Origin: Piezodorus guildinii
Lineage: Eukaryota; Arthropoda; Insecta; Hemiptera; Pentatomidae
DNA: 64,000 nt
Direction: 5' to 3'
Assembly: GCA_023052935.1 (NCBI GenBank)
Contig: CM041298.1
Location: 63,978,217-64,042,216, forward strand
Shown: piece after piece, positions 18,907 to 30,460 of the stretch
How positions within the stretch are numbered: position 1 is the stretch's first letter
Layout of the letters: every line of letters starts with the position of its first letter
The notes under the pieces: model-generated
Seen by the model: only the letters and a program-made list of their open reading frames with translations
Told to the model about the DNA's origin: nothing
Database searches by the model: none
Position numbers and translations under genes: made by a program

Positions 18907-19648
18907 TTAACTGTCAGTAACGATGGCCGTTGAGAAGAAGAGGTTATATCTGCACATTATAAAGGGAGTTGAAAATTTGTTTGAATTGGTAGCTTTGTCT
19001 AGCGATAAAGTGCTATGGTATGCGCTCCCTCCTCAATTGAAGAATTTAACCTTACATAAGGAATTATTGGGCATAAAAACCGTTACAGGTAGTATGAATT
19101 CCATTACTAGAATAGAGGGTTATCGTAAAATTGCAGTTCCATTCAGTACGGCGTTGCAAAAAAAGTATTAGGATGAAGAAGAAAATTTTTGTATAGACGA
19201 GAATTACCTAGAAGAATATAATGACGAAAAAATATCATGTAACAACGAATTGAAATCTAATGAATTTTTTTTTATAGAACGAATTAAAGAGTTAGAAAAC
19301 CGTATTTTAGCAGCTAATGAGATCAGTTTAAGGGAAATTGAACTCAAATTCTTAATATCTAAATACGACAGTAAGAAAAATGCAACGTCGTGGATAAACG
19401 AATTTGAAAAAGAATTGATCATGAGTTTAAAGAAGGAGATTTGGTCTATGTAACGAATGGTAATAGTTTGAACAGGAGGAAGCTGGACCAAGTCAGAATA
19501 GGGCCACTCAAAATTAGAAAACATATTTCCAAATCTATATATGAAGTAGAGTCTAACAAAAAACTGAAGGAAGCGAATGTGTTCCACTCTAGTAAGTTGG
19601 TTCTTTACTCTTTTTCTCCTGGATAAAAGAGTCTCTGACCAGCGGAGG
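18907..19648 (+). pseudogene. Internally deleted gypsy-type retrotransposon body (gag start + integrase end)
   Basis: An ATG at 18923 opens an 82-codon frame (MAVEKKRLYLHIIKGVENL...) that ends in a stop at about 19171. A second frame at 19250-19453 has a gag-like KYDSKKNATSWINEFEKE segment. It passes directly to 19441-19626, which encodes DLVYVTNGNSLNRRKLDQ, RIGPLKIRKH and SIYEV, the GPY/F module at the C-terminus of gypsy integrases. Protease, reverse transcriptase, RNase H and the integrase core are missing. The element is a deletion derivative and cannot move on its own. Confidence 0.75.
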
Positions 19649-19840
19649 TGTAAAATCAAGAATTTTATTATTCTTGATTTAATTATCATATGTTAATATT
19701 TTACCAAGAGAGGTTATATCTCTGTTATGATAGTTAATTGTATTAATCAAAGGACTGTTAAACAATTCTTTATTTTAGTTAGGTTCATTGTTAGTTATGT
19801 ATGTTATCCAATTGATTATTTTATGTCATACAAATTGTAA
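19649..19840 (+). repeat. LTR of a gypsy-type retrotransposon, right copy
   Basis: Over 90% alike to the left copy by eye. It continues beyond 19840 through taataattaaaac to about 19900. The same extension is found in the diverged LTR at 45405-45602, so that part probably belongs to the full LTR. Confidence 0.75.
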
Positions 19841-19897
19841 TAATTAAAACTTTATTTTAGCATCGTTTAACTCCTGATTTATTTAAATTAGAAGAAG

Positions 19898-19899
<2 letters not shown>

Positions 19900-19953
<54 letters not shown>
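19900..19953. repeat. (AT)n microsatellite
   Basis: About 26 AT dinucleotides. 19954-20492 beyond it is AT-rich with no recognised feature. Confidence 0.95.
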
Positions 19954-19957
<4 letters not shown>

Positions 19958-20492
19958 TTATGTAATTGTTTTTTACAGCTTTCAGGACGATAATAACCAT
20001 TATCAGTAGTTAGTTCTTATAATTAATACGACGTAATAAATAGATTATGCTGATTTAAAGATAATTTATTGTCCGCTACTGGAACAATCTCATTCCTTTT
20101 TATATTTACTTATTACTATTTATATTTACTTATTAATTTTTATATTAATTAATTCTACATATTATTTGCCGTCTCAAGATAAATACAGTAATATTTAATA
20201 TCCATTATTTGCTGTATAGATTGTATTTAGCAATATTCTCACAGCGTATGGTAATTAAGTCCAACTTAAAACAGGATCCAATAAGTGAGAGCCTTAATTA
20301 AAATCTGGGTTTTATTAAATTAATTAACCTTACATTATATTAAAAATTGATTTTACTAACTGAAGAACGGGTATATCCCTTTTCAGATGTTAAAAAAGAT
20401 TATATTAAACTGTTCCACTTTATCTGAAATAATGTGGTCATTCACACTAACAATGAAATATTTAAATTTCGGTTTATTGAATATAAGTATGA

Positions 20493-21236
20493 AAAATCTG
20501 GTGCACGCATCACACGACTTTTACTTACCTCAGTTATTTATATCAATTTAAGAATTACTTACATTGAGTTTTAATAGAAACATGTGTTTTATTGAATAAT
20601 CTATAATATTATTATCCAAAACAATCCGTTAGTTTTATCGGCTTTTCATCACTCTCTGTTAACTGTTACAATACTATGTACAATATAATATTTTTTCTCT
20701 TTTCTCCTTTAGTTGATTATCAAATTCGTACAACTTGTATATTTAGCTGTTTTTTATCAATGCTAAGAAGATGATTTGGTCAATATTATAAAATCAACAA
20801 AATTAAAGGTACTTTGGAGGAAGACATTATAAAATATCTACATTTAAGTCCTATCAGACTATTTCAATCATAATGAAACACTACATGATAGTAAAGTCTA
20901 TCAAATTTTACATCGGTATAACGATTTTAATCAAAATAGATATAGCCGATTTTAAGAAAATCATAGAAAGGTGCAAAATGCCTAGTATAAAGTGGCTGTT
21001 CTGGTCAGCTGATTTCAATGAAAAAATTGCTGTAACATCTCGGGCGTATAGTTGTGTTGAATATGAAATATAGATTTCGTTCGACTGATAGTTTTTGTGC
21101 TATACTTATTACATACACACACACAGATAGACCTTTTGGGGGGATTTCGTTATTTGGACTCAAGGGACTTTAAAACGTGTATTTTCACGATCGCAATTGT
21201 TTCCCTTACTATATATATTTCATATATAGGTAAGCA
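20493..21236 (+). repeat. Family A dispersed repeat, near full length
   Basis: It starts aaaatctggtgcacgc with cacacgacttttacttacct and ends catatataggtaag. Internal blocks (tttcatcactctctgtta, ttaaaggtactttgg, a short ACACACAC run, gatcgcaattgtttccctt) follow the family order. The copy is shortened inside. Confidence 0.75.
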
Positions 21237-21834
21237 AATTTAATAATTATTTATGTAAGCTCATTCTTACTTTTTAACTTTATTTATTACTTTTACTTAT
21301 TTATCCTCTTGAATTTATCTTTTATTTTTCCTGGCTATTCACTACGCAGGTAATTTTAAATAAAATGTCCAGTAAGAAAGTAGTATTAAATAGTAAGTCG
21401 GAGAAAACCAATTAATTTATTTTAGCAAAATAAATTTTAAATATTTAGTTTTCGTTATTATTCGCATTAATTATACGATCCACATAATTTAGTTCGTAGG
21501 GCACGCTACTGATTTCTAGATCCCTCGAAATCGGCCGGTGCAGGATCATTATTAATTCCCTTTCAAAAGTCGAAGATCGACCCTGACGTGGATTTGGGAG
21601 AAAAGCCTGGTAGTTTGCCGTCGTAGAGACGGTAGGAACCCTTGCTAGATACTGACACGGAGACGCTTTATGTGCCGTAGTGGTAGTCATATTTTTTAAT
21701 TTATTCATTTTTTATTATTTTAATATTGTATGATATACAATGGATTACTATGGCCCTGAAATATCTTACTAGTACTGTGGCAGCTTATATTATTTTTAAT
21801 AAAACCTGTTTAAAAAAGTGAATTTTTGATAGTT
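21237..21834. other. Unrecognised AT-rich stretch
   Basis: An 87-codon minus-strand frame at 21445-21708 has no motif I recognise and no supporting context. Nothing else is seen. Confidence 0.3.
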
Positions 21835-21965
21835 GATATAATCTATATTTATGACTGAAAGTACCATTACCCTTACTTTTCTGGTCATCGCAGTATCTCA
21901 AAAATGACTAAACTAAAATTGTTTTATAGAGGTTCATCTTACTGTTTAGATGTATTGGGTCGTCC
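21835..21965 (+). repeat. Dispersed repeat segment shared with 44575-44690
   Basis: Both places share gaaagtaccattac-like, ttttctggt and tcaaaaatgact-like blocks followed by a tcatctta(c)...tagatgt end, at roughly 75% identity by eye. The type is unknown. Confidence 0.4.
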
Positions 21966-22064
21966 GACAAGTTCGTAGTGACTTTCAAAATAAAATTTAC
22001 CTTACATTTTTATACTAAAAATCCCATACAATCCACGAATTACTGTCCGTGAGCTAGTCCTCAT

Positions 22065-22345
22065 GTGTCTTTAAGGACTCGGCAAAAGTTATTAAGCTTC
22101 AGATGGGAGGTTTCACCTCACCCGCCGTACTTTCCTGACATTGCTCCTTCGGATTTCAATCTTTTCCGTTCCCTCGAAAATTTTCTAAAAGGGAAATCCT
22201 ACTCTTCAGAAGATGACGTCAGAACGGAACTTTTATTGTTCTTCAGGAGTAAGGACAGTGATTTTTGGGAAAAAAAAGAATATTGGACCTTCCAAGCCGT
22301 TGCGAAAGGGTAATCCTGGTGGTAACTATTTTGTAGATAAAATAA
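22065..22345 (+). pseudogene. mariner transposase C-terminal remnant
   Basis: The plus-strand frame has SPHPPYFPDIAPSDFNLFRSL followed by ENFLKGKSYSSEDDV, the mariner region with the third catalytic aspartate. It then decays into stops near 22313. The N-terminal two thirds are absent. The family is different from, or diverged from, the remnant at 24-700. Confidence 0.85.
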
Positions 22346-22440
22346 ATAAATTTTACCCATTTAAACAACCTAGGACCACCAGCGGGTTTAAACTCGGGAC
22401 ACTCTAAGATAGTAAATCTCACACTATTGTATTTTGTATG
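22346..22440 (-). repeat. Short fragment of SINE family C
   Basis: ctaggaccaccagcgggttt and cgggaca correspond to the internal B-box side of the family C SINEs at 34554 and 39258. The rest of the SINE is missing. Confidence 0.45.
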
Positions 22441-23119
22441 ATTCTAAATGGACTTGTCCAAGAATAAGTAAAGAAGTAATTATTATATATATAAATAAAT
22501 ACACACACATTTGTGTAATGAAAAAAAAATTGTTATTAGAAATTCTCAATTTAAGGTGGATCATTCAGCAGGTCTGAATAATTGTTTTGTTTTTTATTTG
22601 TTTGCTTTTTCAAAGAATCTGTTTTTTTTTAATTGAAATATTTTTTATAAAATGTTTTCTTTTCAAAGTAAGTAAAGAGCGGATCCGTTGAAAGCTGTGA
22701 AGCGCACTTGAGAGCAAATCATTGTAAACACGTCAGTGACAAAGTGGATGCCGTTGACACGCCGTCAGTGCACCGGCGTAGGGTTTGACGTTTTCATATT
22801 TTTGAAAATGTTTCATGTAACAGGACTTTTTGCACTTTTTTCTAGTTCCGCTCAATCCCATACTTTATAATTGCACATGAGAGAGAGATGCACTTTATTT
22901 AACAAGTGGTATTACCCAACCTAATTGGGTTGCTAATTACACAGCTTACTTTGTTTTTTCCTTAATGGACAATTTTTTATATAAACATCTTAAAAATCTT
23001 TAAATGCAATACACATAAAAATAGATTAATATTTTTTCTTTTAACATTTCTTTTCCTTTTAATTTTTTTTCTTTTAACACATTTTTTCGTTTATCATTTT
23101 TTTTCCTAAATTATTTTTC
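22441..23119. other. No recognised feature
   Basis: AT-rich DNA with T-runs. A moderately GC-richer patch at 22680-22790 has no motif or coding signal I can name. Confidence 0.4.
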
Positions 23120-23460
23120 TCATTTATTCTTTTTTTTTCATTTCTTGTTTATCTCTAACAACCATATTAAACTCCGCTTCAATATTAAATCTCCAGCATA
23201 TACAATAAAAATAATAATACCACAATAAAAAGTTAAAACAATAATACACATCTATGTCCCACCATCGATCCCTGTTCCATTCGCTATGAGTAAATGTGAT
23301 GGTGAATAATTCCCAGCAGTCAAGCACTATATTCTCTGCTATCCTTGCTACGTCCTTGACATCAACACCTATATCCTCCATGAAGCTCCTAGCTGAACTA
23401 GGTACAGTTCCGCGGGCTCCGAACCATAGGCCTCTGAAGTTGAAGTCTCAAAATCTTATT
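23120..23460 (-). pseudogene. Probable retrotransposon protein C-terminal fragment
   Basis: The minus strand encodes LWFGARGTVPSSA...SFMEDIGVDVKDVARIAENIVL. The LWFGARGTIP-like string followed by a helical tail resembles the C-terminal end of some non-LTR element proteins that I remember from other invertebrates. I cannot name the family. The frame opens out of stops on both sides, so it is a decayed fragment. Confidence 0.45.
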
Positions 23461-23860
23461 GTATCTAAAAGAACTTGTTATACTGAAGATATTTCTCGCA
23501 AAATAATGAATATATATTAGTGAGAACCAGGACTTTAATATTAGCCAAAAGGATTAAATATAGTTTTTTTATAAAATAAAGGAATTATTAGTAATACACG
23601 AAAATTCATTCCGATGGATGACAAACTTTCGATGGAAGCATTTATTTTACGTTCAATACTTTAACAATAAAAATTATTAGCTTAACACACGCTTATTTTA
23701 GTCCCCTTTTCATAACTTTCTATTACTTTATATAATTTAATATATAAGATAACATTTTTTATGTAACCATTAACTTTCCAATAATAAATTTATATTACTA
23801 CTATTGGACTCGCCCCTATTTCGCACGGGTGAAATTTGAAGAAAGTATCATTTATATTTA
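23461..23860. other. No recognised feature
   Basis: AT-rich sequence between the retroelement fragment and the family A copy. Nothing is seen in it. Confidence 0.4.
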
Positions 23861-25085
23861 AAAATCTGGTGCGGGCAACACACGACTTTCACTTACCTCC
23901 GTTTTTAAAAGCAATTAAAGAATTTACAAACACAGAGATAAAAATGAGTGAAACCATTAAAGAATCAATTAAATTGAATGAATATAGAAACATGTGTTTT
24001 ATTAAAAACTCTATTATATTATCATCTACAATAATCAGTTCGTTTTATCGTCTTTTTATCACTCTTTATTAAATTTTAGAAGCTTTTGTATAAGATAATA
24101 TATTTTCTTAAGTCCTTCTATTTCCAACGGTGTATTATACGTCTATATTACCATTGTTATGTTCGAAAACAAAATTGGGGTGTTCAGCTTCATTGACAAG
24201 CCGTCAGGCTGCAGCACGGTCAACATAAATTTCCCTTTTCGGCTTTTCATCACTCTCTATTACTCTTTACAATTCCGTGTACCAGATAATATTTTTTTAT
24301 CTTTAGCTATCAAACGGTATATTATACATCTATATTACTGTTCTTGTGTTCAAAAACAAAAAAACAGCTGGAAGGAACTAGCCCGGGTGGCGGTCATTAA
24401 ATAAAACAACTAAATAGTTTCAACCATTTAGTTGTTTCATTTAATGACCGCCACCCGGACTAATTCCTTCCAGTAATTCTCAACGGTCAACTAATTATAT
24501 CCACATAAAAAAAAAAAAAATACATAAAAAAATATTTGTTCAGTTTTCTCCTTAAGTTGTTTATCAAATTCGCTCAACGTGCATATTTAGCTGTAATTAT
24601 CAATGGTAACAAAATAATATAGATATTTTTATAGAATCTACAGAATTAAAGGTACTTTAGATGTAGATAATTTAAAATATCGGCATTAAGCCCTGTCATA
24701 CTATTTCAATCAGAATAAAACTTACATCACATTAAAGCCCATTTAATTTTACATCCATATTGTGAGTTTAATCAAAATTGTTTTTGAGAAAATTATAAAA
24801 AGATGCAAAATGCAATGGTATAAAGTAGTACTTCCGGTTAGCCGAATTTATTAAAAAAAAGTTGCTGTAACATCTCGGGCGTCTTAAATATAAAATTTCA
24901 GTTTCACACAATTTTTCGTTTTGGCCTGAGAGTTACTACACACACACAGACCTTTTTGTGGGACTTGGTCATTTTGACTCAGGGGACCCTAAAACCTGTA
25001 TTTCCGTTGAAAACTGGAATTCTAAAATTTTCACGATCGCAATACTTTTCTCACTATATATTTCATATATAGGTAAGTGAAAGTA
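23861..25085 (+). repeat. Family A dispersed repeat, long copy with an internal duplication and a nested foldback
   Basis: It starts aaaatctggtgcgggcaaca and ends atataggtaagtgaaagta. At about 1.2 kb it is longer than the usual ~0.9 kb. A ~180-bp segment containing tttttatcactcttta/ttttcatcactctcta is duplicated (about 24045-24180 and 24240-24360). A 106-bp foldback element sits at 24368-24473. Confidence 0.8.
24368..24473. mobile_element. 106-bp foldback (MITE-like) element
   Basis: The two ends are ctggaagg and ccttccag. The arms, containing cgggtggcggtcattaaat and its complement, pair almost perfectly around a ~10-nt loop at 24415-24424. It is GC-richer than the family A copy it interrupts. 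No clear target duplication is seen. Confidence 0.7.
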
Positions 25086-25149
25086 AATATTTTTCAGACA
25101 TGAGGCATTGGCTTGAAAGCACCTACTCACATTAGATCAAATTAGTTCT

Positions 25150-25191
25150 ATTGCACCTGAAGGTGGCATTGTAGCCGAAACGTAGTGCAAT
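25150..25191 (+). ncRNA. Hammerhead-ribozyme-like motif
   Basis: Stem I attgcac (25150-25156) pairs perfectly with gtgcaat (25185-25191). CTGAAGG follows the first strand. A ggc/gcc stem II (with flanking g-t) leads to GAAAC and then GTA just before the second strand. This is the order of a minimal type I hammerhead: stem I, CUGANGA, stem II, GAAA, very short stem III, NUH, stem I. One core base departs (CTGAAGG for CTGAAGA), which may disable it. Confidence 0.45.
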
Positions 25192-25734
25192 TATTTTCAA
25201 TAAAAGAGTGGTGAAGTAGAAATCAGCCTCCAATTGTATTCATAGAAATTGACCTTCACCTAAAAGAATCTACACATTATACATTTTTTTTCATTTATGT
25301 GAAGTATTTATTTTACGTTTAATACATTAACAATAAAAATTATTACCTTATTAATTTGTTCGATTTCTTTTATTGATTATTGACTTTTCTGAATAATTGT
25401 GCTTTATAACGGTATATGAAACACCTACCCTACTACTTATAATTCAATAATAATTTTTTGATGACTTGGTTACAGAATATTTTTTTCCTTTTAAAGAAGA
25501 GCAAAATTTAAAAATATTTTACTTATAAACCTTCGGGAAAGAATAAAGAATAAATAACGGTGAAAACCGTATCTAAATCCGTCTTGTGGTTTAGAAGGAG
25601 ATAGCTGAAACCAAAAACACATTGTCATTTTTATATTTAAAGAGATTATTATGTTCAGAAAAAAAAAATTGTTTCCCAAAAGCTGGCTATCAAATGTTTT
25701 CATCTTTTAAATTAACAGTTTATTATCAATCCTG

Positions 25735-26490
25735 GCAACAGGAAATGTTTTAAATAATCAAATCTCGAAAATTAATGATACTTTTGCGGAAGAAAATACA
25801 AAAAATATGGCATTTAAACCCTGTCAGACTGAATTAAATTTATATTTAGCTATGGAGGTCCACTAATCCATCGAATTCCTCCCGCATCCAATCCTTGCAA
25901 TCCAAAATCCTTCGATAAATCTTCGACGCTCCTTACTTTCTTACCAATAAACTCATCCATAGAGACCTGAATATCCCACTAGTTGCAGAAATTGCCCAAA
26001 AAAGATACACCTCCTTTCATTCTAAATTTGCCGCCCATTCAAACCCGCTTGTCCGTATTCTCTCATCGACTTCTATTCCCGATAATCCTCCGATGCGTCT
26101 GAAAAGCCGGTGGCCTCGAGACCTGCTGAACAAATAGACAATGAAGTGCTACCGCGGGGTAGATTCTTCTCATGGCTTTTCAAGCCAATTGTCTGTAAAT
26201 AGCACATTTACTTATTGTACTATGTAAATTGTACAGTTGTAAATCTCAAAAAATGATTTAAAAAAAATAATTATATTTCAATCAGAATGAGACCTTCATG
26301 AAATTAAATCTCATTAAATTTTACAACGGTATAGCGAAAATTCATGTAATTTTCGGCTCTTCGATTTCATTGAAAAAGTTACTGTAACATTTCAGGTATA
26401 TTTTCTTCTAAAACATGAAATTTCAAGTTTAGGCAATTTTTTGTTTTCGATCTAGACCTACCACACAAACAGATAACTGAAAATAAAACG
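25735..26490 (+). repeat. Family A dispersed repeat split by a Jockey insertion
   Basis: The left part to about 25849 has catttaaaccctgtcagac. The right part from about 26267 resumes with tttcaatcagaatgagacct in correct order. The Jockey fragment J2 lies between, with a likely ttatattt duplication on each side. Confidence 0.65.
25852..26268 (+). pseudogene. Jockey-like LINE, 3' fragment (J2)
   Basis: The plus strand encodes SNSSRIQSLQSKILR, a stop, FDAPYFLTNKLIHRDLNIP, RYTSFHSKFAAHSNPL and the end RLKSRWPRDLLNK, closely related to J1. A 3' UTR and an A-run to 26268 follow. It is 5'-truncated and inserted into a family A copy. Confidence 0.82.
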
Positions 26491-26629
26491 CAATACAATG
26501 TAATGAAATCAAATAAAGTTAATTTAATTTGGATGATTATATATAATAATTTATAAATAAGAGAAATGTTAACGATTTTTCGCTTGAGGTGTTTTTATTT
26601 ATGTAATTGTTTTTACTTTTACTCCTAGG

Positions 26630-27165
26630 TGAAAATAAAAACAATCACATTTACTTTACCTTAAACGTTAAGGGAAAGTATTGGGAGAAAGTAGGGAAAG
26701 TATAGATTTTTTTTCTCCTGATCTCAAATAACCGAAAAGTAAAATCACCAAAATAAAAAGTCGAACGATACCGAAATTTGATATTTAAGACAGCTATCCC
26801 CTCGAGCTGTTTCACCAACTTTTATGACCTAAATCAGCTGACTGGGAGTCCTAGATTATACCACCCATTTTGAACCTTTTTATACACCTTATCTAAAAAT
26901 AAAAATAGTTTTAACTTTTTATTTTGTTTGCTATTTTATGATTATTACTTTTTTATTCAGATTTTGATTAAACTCGTTTTACTGATGCACAATTAACTAG
27001 ACTTCTTCCTCTAAATAACTTTAAATTATGTAGATTTCAATAAAAATAACAATATAATCTTATTAGCATTGATAAAAAAAAACGGCTATATATATAAGTT
27101 AGACTAATTTGATTACTAATTAAATAAGAAAAGATCAATCTTTGTTTTCCGAATATAAGAATAGG
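26630..27165 (-). repeat. Family A dispersed repeat, diverged, reverse
   Basis: gttaagggaaagtattgg, a diverged accgaaaag/gatatttaagaca part and a ttataccacccatttt part occur in family order. The CA run is lost. Confidence 0.6.
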
Positions 27166-27179
27166 AAAAAGCCGTAAGA

Positions 27180-27520
27180 AGGATAAGATTTTTTGAATTG
27201 ATGTTTGATTTGAAATATCAGGCTTGTTGAGCGTCTGTTAGGGAAGACTGTAGGTACTGGATCTGTTGGGACCTGAATGATGGTAGGGAAGAAGTATGGC
27301 GGATATGAGTAGGTAGGGAATTCCAGAGAGTAGTAGAGCGGGCAAGAAAGGAATGATCAAAAGTTGTAGTTATATGGGTAGGAATGTAAAGGTCAGAATT
27401 GTGCGATCTTGTTTGGAGATAGTGGATTGACTATTTAAATAGAGGAATGATCCTAGGAAAAAGGGAAGGAGCCTCTTTAACTCGCTGTATAAATGGGTAC
27501 ATATGATACCTTTAGTGTAC
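27180..27520 (-). pseudogene. CR1-like LINE C-terminal fragment
   Basis: The minus-strand frames carry LEFPTYSYPPYFFPT-like and other blocks in the order of the C-terminal part of the CR1-like protein at 46840-47277 (the LWNSIPPEI region). Several stops are present. Confidence 0.5.
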
Positions 27521-28680
27521 TTTTTTTTTCAATAACAATTTTTTATTGAGTAGTATTACAATCTGTCCCGATTCGGACATCAATAATAGTGGTGAAAGAT
27601 AACATTCATACAATATTTACACATCAATAAAATTACAATAAAATATATATACAATAATGAATAAACTGTTTACAAAGTCTAGATATCACTCATACCTATA
27701 TACACGTCATACATACATCACATGAAGTGGAAAAAGTAGCCAGTGCTAGAACTGCAATATATACATATTTACAAGAGGTCGCGGGGCCACTGCCGTTTCA
27801 AACATCTAGTGGGCTGGGGGTAGTAAGGATGAGTGGAGCTGGAAAAGGATTAAGCTAGACGATTGGGATGATGGATAAGGTTCTAATGGAATTTGGAGAA
27901 TTTTGATGGAATAAGATCTAGCTTAATAGAATATTTAGGTAGTGGTGTGAGATATGATTGGTGACATAATAGGGAGCATTTACTATTGTTCGAAGGACTT
28001 GGGATAGAAAGGATTGAATGCGTTTGATGTTAGAAAGTTTAGCTGTCCCCCATAGTGCAAGTCCGTAGGTCCAGATAGGCTTCAGTATTGTCTTGTTGAT
28101 TAGTATTTTTTTGTCAACTGTAAGCTCAGATTTTCTGTTGAATAGTCGGTATAACTGTCCGAACAGTCGGTTGAGTTCTTGTCTTTTAAGTCTTGTATGT
28201 GGGTTCCATGTCAATATTTTGTCTAACAGTAAGTCAAGATAACGGGATGTATCTGAAGTAGGAATTGGTAATGAGTTGAAATTTTTTGAAAAATTCGTCT
28301 AAGAGTGAAGGTTATGTGTTTACATTTGGCTTCGTTCACCTTTATACGCCAGTTATTACATCAGTGTTCGATAAGGAAAAGGTGTCTCTGCAGGCTTAAG
28401 GATGCTGTTTCAGGATTGGAACTGGGTGATAGGATGGCGGTGTCGCCTGCAAATCTTGCCAGAAAGGTATCAGAATATGTAGGAATATCAGCAGTGTAAA
28501 GGATGTAGAGGACGAGTCGTAAGAAGTTGCCTTGAGGAACACCGGCCTCAACGGGATAAAAGTTGGAAAATTCTACACCACAGCGAACTCGGAAGAAACG
28601 GTTTGAGAGATAGGATCGGAGAATGAGGTATAGAGACTGGGTTTGGTGTAGCACAAATATCAAACATATGCTCATAAAGT
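27521..28680 (-). pseudogene. Jockey-like LINE fragment including RT motifs (J3)
   Basis: Minus strand. About 28675-28361 encodes SLYLILRSYLSNRFFRVRCG, EAGVPQGNFLRLVLYILYTAD and FARFAGDTAILS, the RT region with FAGD in place of the usual FADD. After a frame break, 28214-27918 gives MTWNPHTRLKRQELNRLF, LKPIWTYGLALWGTAKLSN and IVNAPYYVTNHI. The end CLKRQWPRDL lies at about 27780. A poly(A) (T-run at 27521-27530) marks the 3' end. The altered RT motif and frameshifts show that it is dead. It is a different subfamily from J1/J2. Confidence 0.85.
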
Positions 28681-28754
28681 ATTGTTTCCCATGAAATTGA
28701 ATGTTTTTGAACTGTAACTTTATTTAGAACTGATTGTGTTGATTTTAACAACCA

Positions 28755-28795
28755 TTGTAAGTGAAGTCGTGTGTTGCGCACTCCAGATTTTTTTT
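28755..28795 (-). repeat. Family A terminal fragment
   Basis: Carries gtaagtgaagtcgtgtgttg and the caccagattttt-like end only. Confidence 0.5.
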
Positions 28796-28949
28796 TGTTT
28801 GGATAGCAAAGTATAAATGTTCTGGGATATTTTATAGAATAATATAACAACGGATAGACGTAGAAATATAGTCGTCAAAGCCATCTCTCAAATAGTATAT
28901 GATTATTAAAATAAAAATATATGTTTAGCAATGATATACGCTCCAAAAT

Positions 28950-29578
28950 TGAGTGTTTTTTTTTTTTTTTTTTTTTTTTACTATCAGTCCTTTATTTTAT
29001 TTTTACTCTAAGTGGATCATCATTGGATAAGATAAATTGTGTATCGCAGCTCAAGGTCATTACTCGGAAGGGTCGTCATTACCTTTTATTCATATGCCGA
29101 TTCAACCTCTTGTAACCTGGCAAAAATAAAAATACCAGGAAAATCCTCCATGGAGCCTGATACAATTTCATCATATTAACTCAGTCCGTACAGAAATAAA
29201 CATCAGTGGATTTCTCTGAAAAGATAAATAAATCCAACCTTGGATCCTTGTGCATGTATATCAAATCCTTCTCCTCGTGGGAGGGAGTGGAATTTGGTTC
29301 CGAACGGATGTTCAAGATCGAACGGGGAAGGTTCAACTCCGTGGGGTGTAATGCGATTTAGGTAAGCAGCTCCGAGTTCCACCTACCTCAAAAGTATTAA
29401 TAGTATCCATTATCATTATCGTTGGTCATCTCATACCTAAGAATAATAACAGTCTTTTAATATTGAAAGTACAGTTCCACGTTACCAAAAAGTTTTGGTA
29501 AAACTTGTAGTAAATCGCTTTTTTCGTATTATCTAATTTTATTAATTATTAATATGTCTTTTAGATGAGGATCTGTTA
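28950..29578. other. T-run and unrecognised sequence
   Basis: A 23-nt T-run at about 28957-28979 is followed by sequence without a recognised feature. A GC-richer stretch at 29270-29360 (gttcaactccg) could be a decayed SINE head, but I cannot show it. Confidence 0.35.
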
Positions 29579-29870
29579 CTTTCATTTTATTTTACATTCA
29601 CTTACTTCTGAAATATATAGTAAGGGAAAATATTGCGATCGCGAAAATGTTTGAATTCTTGTTTTCACAGGAAATATACGTTTTAGGATCCCCTGTGTCC
29701 GAATGACCAAGAAACGCAAAAGAAATCTGTGTGTCCGTTTGTGGTAAATCTAGCGTCAAAATGAAAAACCGTATGAAACTGAAACTTCATGTTTAAGTCA
29801 ACTATACGCCCAAAACTTTACAGCGACTTTTTCATCGAATTCAGCTAACCAGGAGAGCCAAATGTTGTCA
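29579..29870 (-). repeat. Family A dispersed repeat, partial, reverse
   Basis: It opens cattcacttacttctgaaat and agtaagggaaaatattgcg, then runs through the gtcctgagtc-like, gtgtgtccg and atgaaactgaaacttcat blocks to gagagccaaatg. It stops short of the head end. Confidence 0.75.
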
Positions 29871-30314
29871 ATTCTTCTGGTTATAAATTTAGTGCAGAAT
29901 ATTTTTTGTTATTTGTATTACATTTGTTGCTAGGATCAACCTTTTGGCAACAATATTGGCTTGGATGAAAAAAAAACGTCATTTTTATAACTTATTTCAC
30001 AATTAAAAATGTTACATGTATGTTTTGTGTTGCTTAGATTAAAAACTTTCTGATAGTTGCTTGGAAATTTAATGAAGAATTACAATCGTTACATAACATT
30101 TGTCACTAAGACGTACAGTTTAGCAACTATTCAATTGAGACCTTCATTTCCAAATGTACTAAAGGACATTTTTTATGAAACTAATATTTTGACGTATATG
30201 TATTAACATCTTTTACTTTTATTTAAATCTTCTATTTGATTTTATCTAATTAACTCTCAAGTCCTTTAAAAACACGATTTAGAAATGCAATTATTTTCTA
30301 AAGGTACTATTTAC

Positions 30315-30460
30315 GCATTTGGTTCCGGAACTTGGTTATTTGGACTCAGGAGACCCTAAAACGTATATTTCCGTTGAAAACTGGAATTCGAAAATTTTCA
30401 TGATCGCAGTACTTTCCCTTATAATATATTCCATGGATAGGTAAGTTAAAGTAAAAATCT
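30315..30460 (+). repeat. Family A terminal fragment, forward
   Basis: Runs from ggaacttggttatttggac to ggataggtaagttaaagta, the last ~145 bp of the repeat. Confidence 0.75.

Noticed and set aside
24368..24473. Intrinsic terminator or structural RNA
   Set aside because: The near-perfect inverted repeat spans the whole 106 bp and interrupts a family A copy, which fits a foldback mobile element better.
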